NCBI GenBank assembly: GCA_026982415.1
Contig: JALSHE010000073.1
Span: forward strand, 1 to 57,961
Direction of reading: 5' to 3'
Source of the DNA: Robiginitomaculum sp.
GTDB lineage: Bacteria; Pseudomonadota; Alphaproteobacteria; Caulobacterales; Maricaulaceae
Length of the DNA stretch: 57,961 nucleotides
Below the pieces are notes generated by a model. It had not been told where the DNA came from and did no database searches. It saw only the letters and a list, made by a program, of their open reading frames with translations. Of the stretch, positions 41,779 to 51,117 are shown piece by piece (within the stretch, counting starts at the first letter, position 1; each line of letters begins with the position of its first letter). The position numbers were made by a program, and so were the translations under genes.

Positions 41779-42463
41779 TTTGGTGATATTCTTTGGGGCA
41801 TTGCTCTTGGCCAGTTGCGCCAGCACACCCCAATCTCTGACATTTCGTCAACAATTAGACATTTATAAAGACATGAAAATCCGACTGTATAGGGTGGCTA
41901 GTCCGATCAAAGTATCAAGTGCAGAGATATGTCCTTCAGCCACATTTTATAACGGAATTTTAGCACATAATCTATCTGACTATCCTCAGCTTATGCGGCC
42001 AGTTGCGCAATTTAATTGGGGTCTGACTTATGAAAATGCATGGTTATATTCTGTACGTTTTCAAGATGCCGCTTGCACGGGTACTTTGGAGTTGAGCTAT
42101 AATAAAGAACCAAATGCCTGGACGGATGGAGAAGGCATTTTTGTAACCCCATCATTGTTGAATAAGGTTGATGACCTTTCTCTTGCCTTAATTATAGCCC
42201 ACGAACTTGCTCATATTGCATTAAACCATGCAGACAAAGAACCATCAGAAAAATTGGAACGGGAGGCAGACCGCTTTGCCCTTTTTATGCTTGCCCGCGC
42301 AGATCTAGATTACCGCAAAGCTGCCTTGCAAGATACGGCCAGTAAACCGCCTGATAAAGGCGGGCAAAAATATTTGGATACGCGTAACCGCGAAGTTTAT
42401 TTTCGTGAAGTCATTGCAGAAATCGACAAATTGAAGAAAGAGGGTAAAGCTCTGGTGCCTTAG
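41768..42463 (+). CDS. M48-family metalloprotease lipoprotein, short paralogue
   Basis: 231 residues. Lipoprotein signal MRNNLVIFFGALLLASC, an N-terminal region resembling the previous gene (RVASPIKVSSAEICPS beside NVSAPILAANAELC), no PDZ-like part, then IIAHELAHIALNH and LEREADRFALFMLARADL, which keep all zinc ligands. It looks like a tandem duplicate that has lost or never had the PDZ insert. It overlaps its neighbour, so both are probably made together. Repeat copy B follows. Confidence 0.85.
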   Translation: MRNNLVIFFGALLLASCASTPQSLTFRQQLDIYKDMKIRLYRVASPIKVSSAEICPSATFYNGILAHNLSDYPQLMRPVAQFNWGLTYENAWLYSVRFQDAACTGTLELSYNKEPNAWTDGEGIFVTPSLLNKVDDLSLALIIAHELAHIALNHADKEPSEKLEREADRFALFMLARADLDYRKAALQDTASKPPDKGGQKYLDTRNREVYFREVIAEIDKLKKEGKALVP

Positions 42464-42482
42464 ATTTTTCCTAAGACAACTT

Positions 42483-42609
42483 ACCCCTCACCTTGTTCCT
42501 CTCCCTATGGGAGAGGAGACGCGGGCTTGAATTTCGTCATCAAAGAAAACGCAGTTTTCTCACCTCTCCTTTGGGGAGAGGTCGGCGCTTTTGCGCCGGG
42601 TGAGGGGGT
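42483..42609. repeat. Palindromic repeat copy B, between convergent genes
   Basis: TACCCCTCACC (from 42482) and GGTGAGGGGGTA (to 42610) are the ends. The internal hairpins are CCTCTCCCTATGGGAGAGG and ACCTCTCC-TTTG-GGGAGAGGT. The left 40 bases match copy A at 6064-6200 with a single substitution and a C-run length change. GGCGC-TTTT-GCGCC adds a third small hairpin. The element fills nearly all of the gap between M48 and PCuAC genes and could act as a bidirectional terminator. Confidence 0.82.
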
Positions 42610-42621
42610 AGAATGGGGAAT

Positions 42622-43137
42622 TTACCCTTCAACATCGGCCAAAACTGTGATTGTGTAAATTTCTGGCACGTTTATTTTTTTGCCCCCAGCATCTTTTCTC
42701 GCAGGCACATATACCGGAGGTCTGGCGAAGGTTAGGGTTAGGGGAATTTGTTTTGCACCTGCCTGGATATCGGCATTAAACAGCATCACATGTAAGCCGC
42801 CGCGCTCGAACTTGGTAGTTTGCTTAGGCAAAACTTTAACAGATTTAACCATGCGCATTTTCATCATGCCGTCTTCGTGCAGATGGGTGTGAAGCTCGAC
42901 CTTCTGGCTTATGGGGCTGGCGGCAGATAATAATTCGTTCGCGCCGCCGTCGTTGACAATATCGAAATAAGCGGCGGCGGTGGTTTGCCCGGGGGCAGGC
43001 GGACGAATAGTGGCGTTTTCAACCCTTATATTCGGGTGCGCAGTTTCCTTGTCCGAAAACACCAAATAGGCCGTAGCCAATGCGGTCAAGACGACGAGAA
43101 CAATTGCCGGATAGCCCAGGATTTTTCCGATAGTCAT
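42622..43137 (-). CDS. Copper chaperone PCuAC
   Basis: 171 residues with an N-terminal hydrophobic helix (AIVLVVLTALATAYLVFS) that anchors it or serves as signal. The PCuAC copper motif is present: VELHTHLHEDGMMKMRMV and then ERGGLHVMLF, matching H-x(n)-M...H-x-M. The family hands Cu(I) to the CuA site or CuB site of cytochrome c oxidase. It begins 3 bp after the trpS stop, an unusual operon partner. A cupredoxin gene lies at 35719-36102 but is not adjacent. Confidence 0.9.
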   Translation of the reverse strand: MTIGKILGYPAIVLVVLTALATAYLVFSDKETAHPNIRVENATIRPPAPGQTTAAAYFDIVNDGGANELLSAASPISQKVELHTHLHEDGMMKMRMVKSVKVLPKQTTKFERGGLHVMLFNADIQAGAKQIPLTLTFARPPVYVPARKDAGGKKINVPEIYTITVLADVEG

Positions 43138-43140
43138 ATT

Positions 43141-44172
43141 TTATGCTCCCCAAAAGCCCATCACTTTGCGGACATCGTCCATGATGGGTGCTGAAATTTC
43201 TGCGGCTTTTTCTGCACCGCGTCTCAGGACGACGTCAACTTCGTCCGGATTATCAAGATAGTTATTGAGGCGTGTGCTAATTGGTCGCAGATGCTCTACG
43301 GCCAAATCCGCCAGCGCAGGCTTGAACACGCCAAAGCCTTGACCGCCGTATTCGTCCAATACTTGTTGGTCTGACATGCCCGAAAGCGCCGCGTAAATGC
43401 CGACCAGGTTTTTGACCTCGGGACGGTCTGCAAGCTCGCCCACATTGTCTGGCACCATGCCTGCATCCGTGCGGGCTTTGCGAAATTTTTTGGCAATTGT
43501 ATCGGCGTCGTCCGTCAGGTTAATACGCGAATTATCAGACGGGTCGGACTTGGACATTTTCTTGGTGCCGTCCCGCAGCGACATAATCCGGGCGCCGGGG
43601 CCTTTTATAAGAGGCTCAGGCAAGGGGAAAAATCCGGGCACGCCGAAATCATTATTGAACTTTTGCGCGATGTCGCGGGACAATTCCAAATGCTGTTTCT
43701 GGTCTTCGCCGACCGGAACATGGGTGGCTTTGAACGCCAGAATATCTGCGGCCTGCAAGACGGGATAGGCATATAGCCCCACCGAAACTCGCTCTGAATT
43801 TTTCCCGGCTTTGTCTTTGAACTGGGTCATGCGCGACAACCAGCCGACACGAGCAACACAGTTGAAAAACCAAGCCAGCTCAGTGTGCGCCGCCACTTGG
43901 GCTTGGGGATAAATAATGGCTTTGTCCGGGTCAACACCCGCCGCTAGATAGGCGGCAGCGATTTCGCGGGTTTGGGATGCAAGTTGCTTCGGGTCTTGAA
44001 ATACCGTCACCGCATGTAAATCAACTATACAAAACACGCACTCATGCTCGTCTTGCAAATCTACGAACTTGGTGAGCGCCCCCAGATAATTCCCAAGATG
44101 CAAGGCCCCCGTTGGCTGCATGCCTGAAAACACACGGCTTGGGCCAGAATAGTTTTGATCTTTTTCCATCAT
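43141..44172 (-). CDS. trpS: Tryptophanyl-tRNA synthetase
   Basis: 343 residues from tandem ATGs at 44172/44169 preceded by GGAAAC; the 28-codon longer frame enters murJ and is rejected. The class I signatures are [18 protein letters not shown] (HIGH site) and [10 protein letters not shown] (KMSKS). The Trp pocket [10 protein letters not shown] and [17 protein letters not shown] are typical. It begins 7 bp after the murJ stop. The murJ-trpS pairing is common in alphaproteobacteria. Confidence 0.96.
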   Translation of the reverse strand: MMEKDQNYSGPSRVFSGMQPTGALHLGNYLGALTKFVDLQDEHECVFCIVDLHAVTVFQDPKQLASQTREIAAAYLAAGVDPDKAIIYPQAQVAAHTELAWFFNCVARVGWLSRMTQFKDKAGKNSERVSVGLYAYPVLQAADILAFKATHVPVGEDQKQHLELSRDIAQKFNNDFGVPGFFPLPEPLIKGPGARIMSLRDGTKKMSKSDPSDNSRINLTDDADTIAKKFRKARTDAGMVPDNVGELADRPEVKNLVGIYAALSGMSDQQVLDEYGGQGFGVFKPALADLAVEHLRPISTRLNNYLDNPDEVDVVLRRGAEKAAEISAPIMDDVRKVMGFWGA

Positions 44173-44179
44173 GTTTCCA

Positions 44180-45757
44180 TTATTTCTTAAGCGCATTACG
44201 CAGGTCTGAAATTCCGTAGGCTTTAAACACCAATGCAGAGACGGCGTAAAGCACAAACCCTAGTCCAGAGACGAGAACCAGTAGAGAATAATTTTTGATA
44301 ATGCTTCCGTCGAGCATAGGGGTGAAATAAGTTGCTAGCCACCAAGTCGCGATGCCCATGATGAAGCTGGCGAGGGCAATGCGCGGCAGGCGGCTTAATA
44401 AGCGTGTGTCCGGGACAAAGCTTTCATCGCGGAGCAAGGTGCGGGTTAAGAAAAATACATTAACCCAACCCGCAAAGGAGGTGGCCAGAGCCAGACCCCA
44501 AAACCCGACTTGTAGGAACAGGATATAGCCGAACACAAGATTGATGACGGCGGAAATCCCGGCGTAAAACATCGGCGTTTTGGTGTTCTCGCGGGCAAAA
44601 AATGCGGGCGTTAGAACTTTGATTAGCACGAATGCGGGTAGGCCAATGGCAAACATCCGCAGCGCCGTGCCAGTGGCTTTTGTGTCCGCCGCGTCAAATG
44701 CCCCGCGCTCAAACAGGCCGCTAACTAGAAACTCTGGCATGGTTGCCAAGGCGACGGCAGCGGGCAGTGTCAGGAATGCGGCGATTTCCATAGCGCGGTT
44801 CAGAGATGTTTTTGCACCTTGTTCGTCACCACTGCGCAGGCGTCTGGACAAGGCGGGCAAGAGGGCTACCCCCATAGCAATCCCGATCATGCCGAGGGGT
44901 AATTGATAAAGTCTATCTGCGTAATTGAGCCACGAAGCCCCGCTAGCTTGCATGGTGGAAATGTTGTGGCTGACCATAATGTTAATGTGGGTGATGCCTG
45001 CGGCGAGCATGCCGGGGATGCCTAATGTGAGAAGACGCTTCATGCCCGGCGTCATGCGCGGGCGCATAAGCTTAATCCGTACCCCGGCCTTGCGGCACGC
45101 CCAGACAATCATGGACAATTGTAAAATGCCCGAAAAACTCATACCAATACACAGAAAAATTACCAATTGCGCTTGGTGCCAATCAGCTTTCATCATGGCG
45201 GTAAAAATCCCGATCAGGACGACATTCAAAAGGACGGGCGCAAAGGCGGCGGCGGCGAAGCGGTGGCGTGTGTTGAGGATACCCGAAAACATCGCCGTCA
45301 AGGAAATCAATAAGAGATAAGGCATGGTCAACCGCGCACCGATAACCGCCAAGCCGTAGGTGGATATAGTGCCGCCAAAGCCCGTATCTATATTGGCTTC
45401 ACGCCCCAATCCTGCACCAAACAGGTTCAAAGTCCACGGCATGGTAAGTTCAAATATGACCACCAAAATTGCGACTATAAACAATAGCCCGGCAAAGGCT
45501 TGGCTGGCAAATTGGTCTGCTCCCGCCTCGCCGTCTTCTTCTATGCGCCTTGCATAGAGCGGTACGAAAGCGGAGTTAAAGGCACCCTCGGCGAAAATAC
45601 GGCGAAACGTATTGGGTATTTTATAGGCGGTGACCAACGCATCATTGATAGGCCCCGCGCCCAAATAACTCGCAGACAAAGTATCGCGCACCAAACCCAG
45701 CACCCGGCTCACCAAAGTCAATGCGCCAATAATGGCTGTGGATTTAATCAGTTTCAT
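44180..45757 (-). CDS. murJ: Lipid II flippase MurJ
   Basis: 525 residues, about 14 membrane helices of the MOP superfamily. [19 protein letters not shown] at the N-terminus holds the conserved Arg residues, then [13 protein letters not shown], a typical MviN/MurJ segment, and [18 protein letters not shown]. It flips lipid II across the inner membrane. The gene starts 8 bp after glnD, the conserved glnD-murJ order. Confidence 0.95.
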   Translation of the reverse strand: MKLIKSTAIIGALTLVSRVLGLVRDTLSASYLGAGPINDALVTAYKIPNTFRRIFAEGAFNSAFVPLYARRIEEDGEAGADQFASQAFAGLLFIVAILVVIFELTMPWTLNLFGAGLGREANIDTGFGGTISTYGLAVIGARLTMPYLLLISLTAMFSGILNTRHRFAAAAFAPVLLNVVLIGIFTAMMKADWHQAQLVIFLCIGMSFSGILQLSMIVWACRKAGVRIKLMRPRMTPGMKRLLTLGIPGMLAAGITHINIMVSHNISTMQASGASWLNYADRLYQLPLGMIGIAMGVALLPALSRRLRSGDEQGAKTSLNRAMEIAAFLTLPAAVALATMPEFLVSGLFERGAFDAADTKATGTALRMFAIGLPAFVLIKVLTPAFFARENTKTPMFYAGISAVINLVFGYILFLQVGFWGLALATSFAGWVNVFFLTRTLLRDESFVPDTRLLSRLPRIALASFIMGIATWWLATYFTPMLDGSIIKNYSLLVLVSGLGFVLYAVSALVFKAYGISDLRNALKK

Positions 45758-45765
45758 GGACGTGT

Positions 45766-48339
45766 TTACTCCTGCCCCGCGAATACAGCAAGCAGGCCCT
45801 TGCGCAAACTGTTTTCATCTGGCGGATTTCCCGGTGCGGGAGTGACGTAAAACACATCAATAGCTTTGGGGCCGATGACTTCAATATGGGCGGAGCGGAC
45901 GGACAGTTTATGGTCGGCCAAAACAAGCGCCAAAGCATGCAAAAGCCCGGAACGGTCACGACCCTCAACCTCTATAATAAATTCTTGTTTGTCCTTTTGC
46001 AAAATGGAAACACGCGGATGCACGGGGATGGCTTGGGCGCGGCTAGATATAGAGCTGGGAGCAACGGTTTTTATATCAAGATCTCCCTTAGCGGCCAACA
46101 AGGTTTTGGCTTCTAAATCTCGTAACCGCAGCTCGTTATTACGGCCAAATGCTAGCCCTTCCGCATTTTGCAAATAGAAGCGGTTGAACACGCGACCATC
46201 GTCAGCCGTGTGCAATTTCGCACCAATAATGGACGCGCCGCAAAGCGCTATGGCACCCGCTAAATCAGCGAATAAATGTGGGCGGTCTTGGGTTAGCACC
46301 CAAAGCTCTGTGATGTCTTTGGGGCGGTCTAATTTGGTGCGGATAAAATGGGTTTTCTGTTTTGCCTTTTTGGACAAGCGCGCCAGTATCACGTCCTGTT
46401 CGTTCTCTGCGCTATCCTCATTCGTGCCCATGCCCATCAAAATTTTGCGGGCACCAAAATAAAGCTGGCGCAAAAGTTCGCCCTTCCAGTCATTCCATAT
46501 ACCCGGCCCGACGGCGCGAATATCCACAACCGTAAGCACCGTTAGCATTTGCAGGCGCTTCAAGGAGCCAACCGTGCGCGCAAAGGTTTCGACCGTGTCC
46601 GCATCGGTTATATCGCGGCGCTGGGCCGTCTCGCTCATAGATAAATGATTGCGCACTAACCAAGATATAGTTTCAATATCGGCGTCCGGCAAGCCGAGCC
46701 GCAAGCCCGCTTCGGTGGTTAGCCTTGCTCCGTCTTCGCACTGGTCACCCTCGGCCTTGCCGACATCGTGAAACAGACAGGCCAGATAGACCAACAACCG
46801 TGTGCGGGTGTTCCAGTCTTTGATAAAACTACTGGCCAAAGGATGTTCACGCTCGCATTCGCCGCTCTCTATGTCGTGAAGGAATTGCACCAGAGAAATC
46901 GTATGTTCGTCCACCGTATAGGCATGGTGCATGTTGAACTGGGTGCGGCCAACAATCTCGCCAAATTCAGGCAGGTAGGCACCCAATATCCCGGCCTCGT
47001 TCATAGTGCGTAATATCGCGGCGGGAGCTTTGCTCTCTAACAGTATTTTGTAAAACACCTGAGCAATGTCCGGGTCTTGACGAAAGCTGTCGTCTATGCG
47101 GTGACGATTTGCGAGCAGGGCTTGGAAGGCGTTTGGGTGAATGTCTAGATTGCGCGCCCCCGCTATACGGAACAAATGCAGCGTCAAAATTGGCCGCGTC
47201 TTTAGCCGTGCCGCCGCTGTGAAATTAAGCCGCCCGTGTTCCAAAACAAAACCTGGCTCTTTGAGGCCGCGCCGGGATGTAGGTAAAAATCTGTCCAGAC
47301 CCTGTGGCAAAAGCAATTGGCTTTCGGCTTCCAATTTGGCGCAGGCAATGCGGGTCAAAGCGCCAACCTCGCGGGTAGTATTGAAATAAGCATGCATGAA
47401 TGTGCCGACCCGTTCTTCGGGCGTAGAGCCAAGCGCCCCCATGCGTTTGGCTAATTCAGCTTGTTTGTCAAAGCTTAATATTTCGGTAGCCCGCCCGCCG
47501 AGCATATGAAGATGTATGCGTGTCGCCCACAGGAATTCTGCAGATTCGCTGAACCGTATAGCGGCTTTTCTATTGAGCAAGCCGAGCTGCATATAAGCGG
47601 TCACGCCGTGGGGGTTAACGGGCGCCTCTTTTCTTTTGCCGCCGTAAATGAATAGGGAAATCCAGTATAATTCGTGCAAATCCCTAAGGCCGCCTTTGCC
47701 CTCTTTGACATTTGGCTCAATCACATAACGCGAATTGCCCTCGCGCTCATGACGGTTATCCCGGGCGGTAAGTTTGACGGCGATATATCTACGCTTGCGG
47801 GCGCGGTTGCGCTCCTTAGCCAGCAAGCCGACAAGCTTGGTCGCCGGCTCTTCTGCCCCCGCCAATAAGCGCAAATCCAACATGGCGGTCAATACGGTTT
47901 CGTCTTTGCGGCCAAGCTCGATACTTTGACTGGGAGAGCGTGTTGCATGGCCAACTTTAAGTCCCATATCCCACAGCATATAAAGAATATATTCTGTGGT
48001 TTTTGCACAGATTTTTTCGTCGGCCTTTGGGGATGTCAGGAACAATAAATCCAAATCAGAGAACGGCGCCATTTCCCCGCGACCATAGCCGCCGACAGCG
48101 CACAGAGATACCATCTGGCCTGCACCCGAAAACAAATTTTGGGCGGCGTGGTCGAACAGGGCAATAAGAATATCGTCGTGGGCTTTTGCTGTCGCGGCGG
48201 CGGTATCAAGAGCGCTCACTTTTCCGGCCTCAAATGCGCTTAGGATTTTTTGGGTATTGGCCGCAAGATGCTTTTTCAACACGGCGAGAATTTTTGCTTT
48301 GTCATCCCCAATTACCGCAAGTTGATCAAGCAAGGTCAT
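45766..48339 (-). CDS. glnD: Bifunctional uridylyltransferase/uridylyl-removing enzyme
   Basis: 857 residues from ATG 48339, one base after the mutS stop; the longer open frame upstream reads across the mutS end and is rejected. The nucleotidyltransferase site is GGYGRGEMAPFSDLDLLFL (about residue 95), the HD domain has LACLFHDVGKAEGD (about 515), and two ACT domains close the protein (ELWVLTQDRPHLFADLAGAI, FIIEVEGRDRSGLLHALALV). It adds UMP to PII at low glutamine and removes it at high glutamine, setting nitrogen metabolism. It is probably translated by coupling to mutS. Confidence 0.96.
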   Translation of the reverse strand: MTLLDQLAVIGDDKAKILAVLKKHLAANTQKILSAFEAGKVSALDTAAATAKAHDDILIALFDHAAQNLFSGAGQMVSLCAVGGYGRGEMAPFSDLDLLFLTSPKADEKICAKTTEYILYMLWDMGLKVGHATRSPSQSIELGRKDETVLTAMLDLRLLAGAEEPATKLVGLLAKERNRARKRRYIAVKLTARDNRHEREGNSRYVIEPNVKEGKGGLRDLHELYWISLFIYGGKRKEAPVNPHGVTAYMQLGLLNRKAAIRFSESAEFLWATRIHLHMLGGRATEILSFDKQAELAKRMGALGSTPEERVGTFMHAYFNTTREVGALTRIACAKLEAESQLLLPQGLDRFLPTSRRGLKEPGFVLEHGRLNFTAAARLKTRPILTLHLFRIAGARNLDIHPNAFQALLANRHRIDDSFRQDPDIAQVFYKILLESKAPAAILRTMNEAGILGAYLPEFGEIVGRTQFNMHHAYTVDEHTISLVQFLHDIESGECEREHPLASSFIKDWNTRTRLLVYLACLFHDVGKAEGDQCEDGARLTTEAGLRLGLPDADIETISWLVRNHLSMSETAQRRDITDADTVETFARTVGSLKRLQMLTVLTVVDIRAVGPGIWNDWKGELLRQLYFGARKILMGMGTNEDSAENEQDVILARLSKKAKQKTHFIRTKLDRPKDITELWVLTQDRPHLFADLAGAIALCGASIIGAKLHTADDGRVFNRFYLQNAEGLAFGRNNELRLRDLEAKTLLAAKGDLDIKTVAPSSISSRAQAIPVHPRVSILQKDKQEFIIEVEGRDRSGLLHALALVLADHKLSVRSAHIEVIGPKAIDVFYVTPAPGNPPDENSLRKGLLAVFAGQE

Positions 48340-48340
48340 G

Positions 48341-51058
48341 TTAATTTGCCTCGGAAATGGTTTTAAGCTCGTATAGCAAATCCAACGCTTCGCGCGGTGA
48401 TAATTCGTCCACGTCCAAACTAGATACGGCTTTATCAATGGCAGACGGTTTGGCTTTTGGGGCTGGCTTGGGGGCGGAAAATAACGGCAGGCCGCCGAGT
48501 GCGTCCGCGCTATCGGCGTCCGCTTCCAGCCGTGCCAAGACGTCTTTGGCACGCTCTACGGCGGCGGCGGGTAAGCCTGCTAATTTGGCCACTTGCACGC
48601 CGTAGGATTTATCGGCGGCACCGTCTGCTACATCGTGCAAGAACACCAGGTCAATTTCCCCGTCTTCTTTGGTCCACTCCTTGGCACGCAGACACGCATT
48701 GCCCGCATGGGGGAATTTTTCCATTAGGTCGGTTAATTCATGGTAGTGTGTTGCAAATAAGGCTCTGGACTTATTTATTTCGTAAAGATGTTCCGCCGCC
48801 GCCCATGCGATAGAAAGCCCGTCAAAGGTGGCGGTGCCGCGCCCAATCTCGTCCAAAATAACGAATGTTCGCTGGCTAGCCTGATTGAGTATGGCCGCAG
48901 TTTCGATCATCTCTAACATAAAGGTCGAGCGACCACGAGATAGATCATCGCTCGCCCCGACCCGGGAAAACAGCGCATCGGCGACCCCGATAAGCGCCTT
49001 AGTCGCGGGCACGAAACTACCCGATTGCGCCAGTACAAACATTAAGGCGTTTTGCCTGAGATAAGTCGATTTACCCGCCATATTGGGGCCAGTGATTAGG
49101 GTTAAGCGCCGCGCTTGTTTACCGCTGGCATCAAGGTGACAATCATTGGCGGTGAAGCCTTGACCGCCGTCGCGTTTCAATGCGGCTTCGACCACCGGAT
49201 GGCGTCCGTTTTCGATATGAAATTCCAAACTATCATTGATAGTTGGGCGCACGGCTTTGGCGTCCTCCGCCCACTGGGCTAATGCGCTCATCACGTCAAG
49301 ATCGGCCAGCGCCGCTGCCGCCGTGCGGATAAGTTCCGCTTGCTCGTGGATGCGGGCGCGTAAGCTTTCGAATATCTCCAATTCCAATGCCAGAGCTTTG
49401 TCTGCGGCTTGTGCGATTTGTGCGTCCAGGTCGACCAGTTCGGTGGTGGTGAAACGCACACCGCTCACCAGCGTCTGGCGGTGGATAAAATCGTCTTTGT
49501 GCGGGCCGGCTAGCATGGTATCGCCGTGCTTGGGGGTGACCTCGATGAAATAGCCCAGCACATTATTGTGTTTAATTTTGAGCGCCGTCACCCCGGTTTT
49601 CTTAGCGTAGTCCGCTTGCAAACCCGCAATGATACGGCGGCTGTCGTCGCGGAGTTTCAAAAGTTTATCCAGTTCAGGCCGCCAGCCTGCATTGACGAAA
49701 TTACCGTCTCGCGCCAGCATAGGGGCTTCGGGTTTTACGGCTTTGCCAATATCGCGGATAAGCTTGGCCAGTTCCGGTTTGTCGGCTAGGCTGAACGCGG
49801 ATAGGGCATCCATCAGATTGCGGGGTATATCCAAATCGGGCTGGAGGGCGAAATCAGCATTAATCTGCTCGCCTTGTAATAAGCCCGCCGCAACGGCCAT
49901 GAGATCTCTGGGGCCGCCGCGCCCTAGCACCAGCCTTGAGGCGGCGCGCGCCGGGTCGCCTGCGCTTTTTAATTTAGTGCGCACGGTGGTGCGGAGGGTT
50001 CTGTCCGAGACAAAAAACTCGACCGCATCCAGCCGTGCGTTAATCTCGCTCGTATCCACCAAGGGCCTTGAAAGCCTTGCCGCCAAAGCCCGTGCGCCCG
50101 GCCCGCTGACCGTGCGGTCTATGACGGAGAGGAGCGAGCCTTTACGCCCGCCCGTTTGGGTGCGTTCAATCTCTATGCTGGCGCGGGTGGCCGGGTCTAT
50201 GGCCAAAAATCCGGACGTGCGGCGCTGTTTGGGAGGGCTAAGTTCGGTTGGTCCGCCTGCTTGGGTTAGCTCCAAATAATCAAGGAGTACGCCTGCGGCC
50301 ATTAATTCCGCTTTAGAATAGGCGCCAAACCCGTCGAGCGCACCAACCCCGTAGCGATCCTTGAGCCGCCGCTCGCCTGCACGGGCATCAAATTTTGCAT
50401 TGGCTACTGGGGTCAAACTGGCGCGGCTTGTCTCCAGGGCATCTTTATAATCAGGGGATTGGTAGGCGGTTTCCGATAGCACGATTTCGCGCGGTGCCAG
50501 GGCAGACAGTTCTGCTTCTAGGCGCTCTGGGTCAATCTCGCAAACCTCGAAACTGCCGACCGATACATCCGCCCAAGCCAATGCCGTAGCGCCAGTATGG
50601 GTACTGGCGATGGACAGAATATAATTAGAACTACGGGCATCCAGCAAAGTGTCTTCGGTCAAGGTGCCGGGGGTGACCACGCGGACAATCTCCCGCCGAA
50701 CCACGGCTTTATAGCCGCGCTTTTTGGCCTCCTTGGGGTCTTCGGTTTGTTCGCAAACCGCGACTCTAAAACCTTTTTTGATCAGGCGCTGTAAATAAGT
50801 TTCAGAGGCGTGGACGGGCACCCCGCACATGGGTATGTCCTCGCCCTTGTGCTTGCCGCGCTTGGTCAGGGCAATATCGAGCGCCGCCGCCGCATTGACC
50901 GCATCGTCGAAAAACATCTCGTAAAAATCACCCATGCGGTAAAACAAAATAACATCCGCACCCGCCTCTTGCTTAATACCAAGAAACTGCACCATCATCG
51001 GTGTAGGCTTTTGGGGTGTGGGCTTTGCGTGTTCGGTTATGTTAGCGGGCTTGTTCAT
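48341..51058 (-). CDS. mutS: DNA mismatch repair protein MutS
   Basis: 905 residues from ATG 51058 (a 7-residue longer frame exists). The mismatch-reading loop FYRMGDFYEMF holds the Phe-x-Glu pair, the Walker A is TGPNMAGKSTYLRQ, then DDLSRGRSTFMLEM and Walker B ILDEIGRGTATFDGLS, and FATHYHEL. It is the ATPase that recognises mismatches. The stop and the glnD start are separated by one base. The mutS-glnD-murJ-trpS order is seen in several alphaproteobacteria. Confidence 0.97.
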   Translation of the reverse strand: MNKPANITEHAKPTPQKPTPMMVQFLGIKQEAGADVILFYRMGDFYEMFFDDAVNAAAALDIALTKRGKHKGEDIPMCGVPVHASETYLQRLIKKGFRVAVCEQTEDPKEAKKRGYKAVVRREIVRVVTPGTLTEDTLLDARSSNYILSIASTHTGATALAWADVSVGSFEVCEIDPERLEAELSALAPREIVLSETAYQSPDYKDALETSRASLTPVANAKFDARAGERRLKDRYGVGALDGFGAYSKAELMAAGVLLDYLELTQAGGPTELSPPKQRRTSGFLAIDPATRASIEIERTQTGGRKGSLLSVIDRTVSGPGARALAARLSRPLVDTSEINARLDAVEFFVSDRTLRTTVRTKLKSAGDPARAASRLVLGRGGPRDLMAVAAGLLQGEQINADFALQPDLDIPRNLMDALSAFSLADKPELAKLIRDIGKAVKPEAPMLARDGNFVNAGWRPELDKLLKLRDDSRRIIAGLQADYAKKTGVTALKIKHNNVLGYFIEVTPKHGDTMLAGPHKDDFIHRQTLVSGVRFTTTELVDLDAQIAQAADKALALELEIFESLRARIHEQAELIRTAAAALADLDVMSALAQWAEDAKAVRPTINDSLEFHIENGRHPVVEAALKRDGGQGFTANDCHLDASGKQARRLTLITGPNMAGKSTYLRQNALMFVLAQSGSFVPATKALIGVADALFSRVGASDDLSRGRSTFMLEMIETAAILNQASQRTFVILDEIGRGTATFDGLSIAWAAAEHLYEINKSRALFATHYHELTDLMEKFPHAGNACLRAKEWTKEDGEIDLVFLHDVADGAADKSYGVQVAKLAGLPAAAVERAKDVLARLEADADSADALGGLPLFSAPKPAPKAKPSAIDKAVSSLDVDELSPREALDLLYELKTISEAN

Positions 51059-51117
51059 ACACGCACTTTCGCAAGGCACGAGCCGATGCGCAAGAGAAAG
51101 TGGTTGAAAAAAGTCGC

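Noticed and set aside
48340-48552. A 71-codon N-terminal extension of GlnD
   Set aside because: It reads across the 3' end of mutS, shows no family similarity, and ATG 48339 lies one base after the mutS stop and gives the normal GlnD start.
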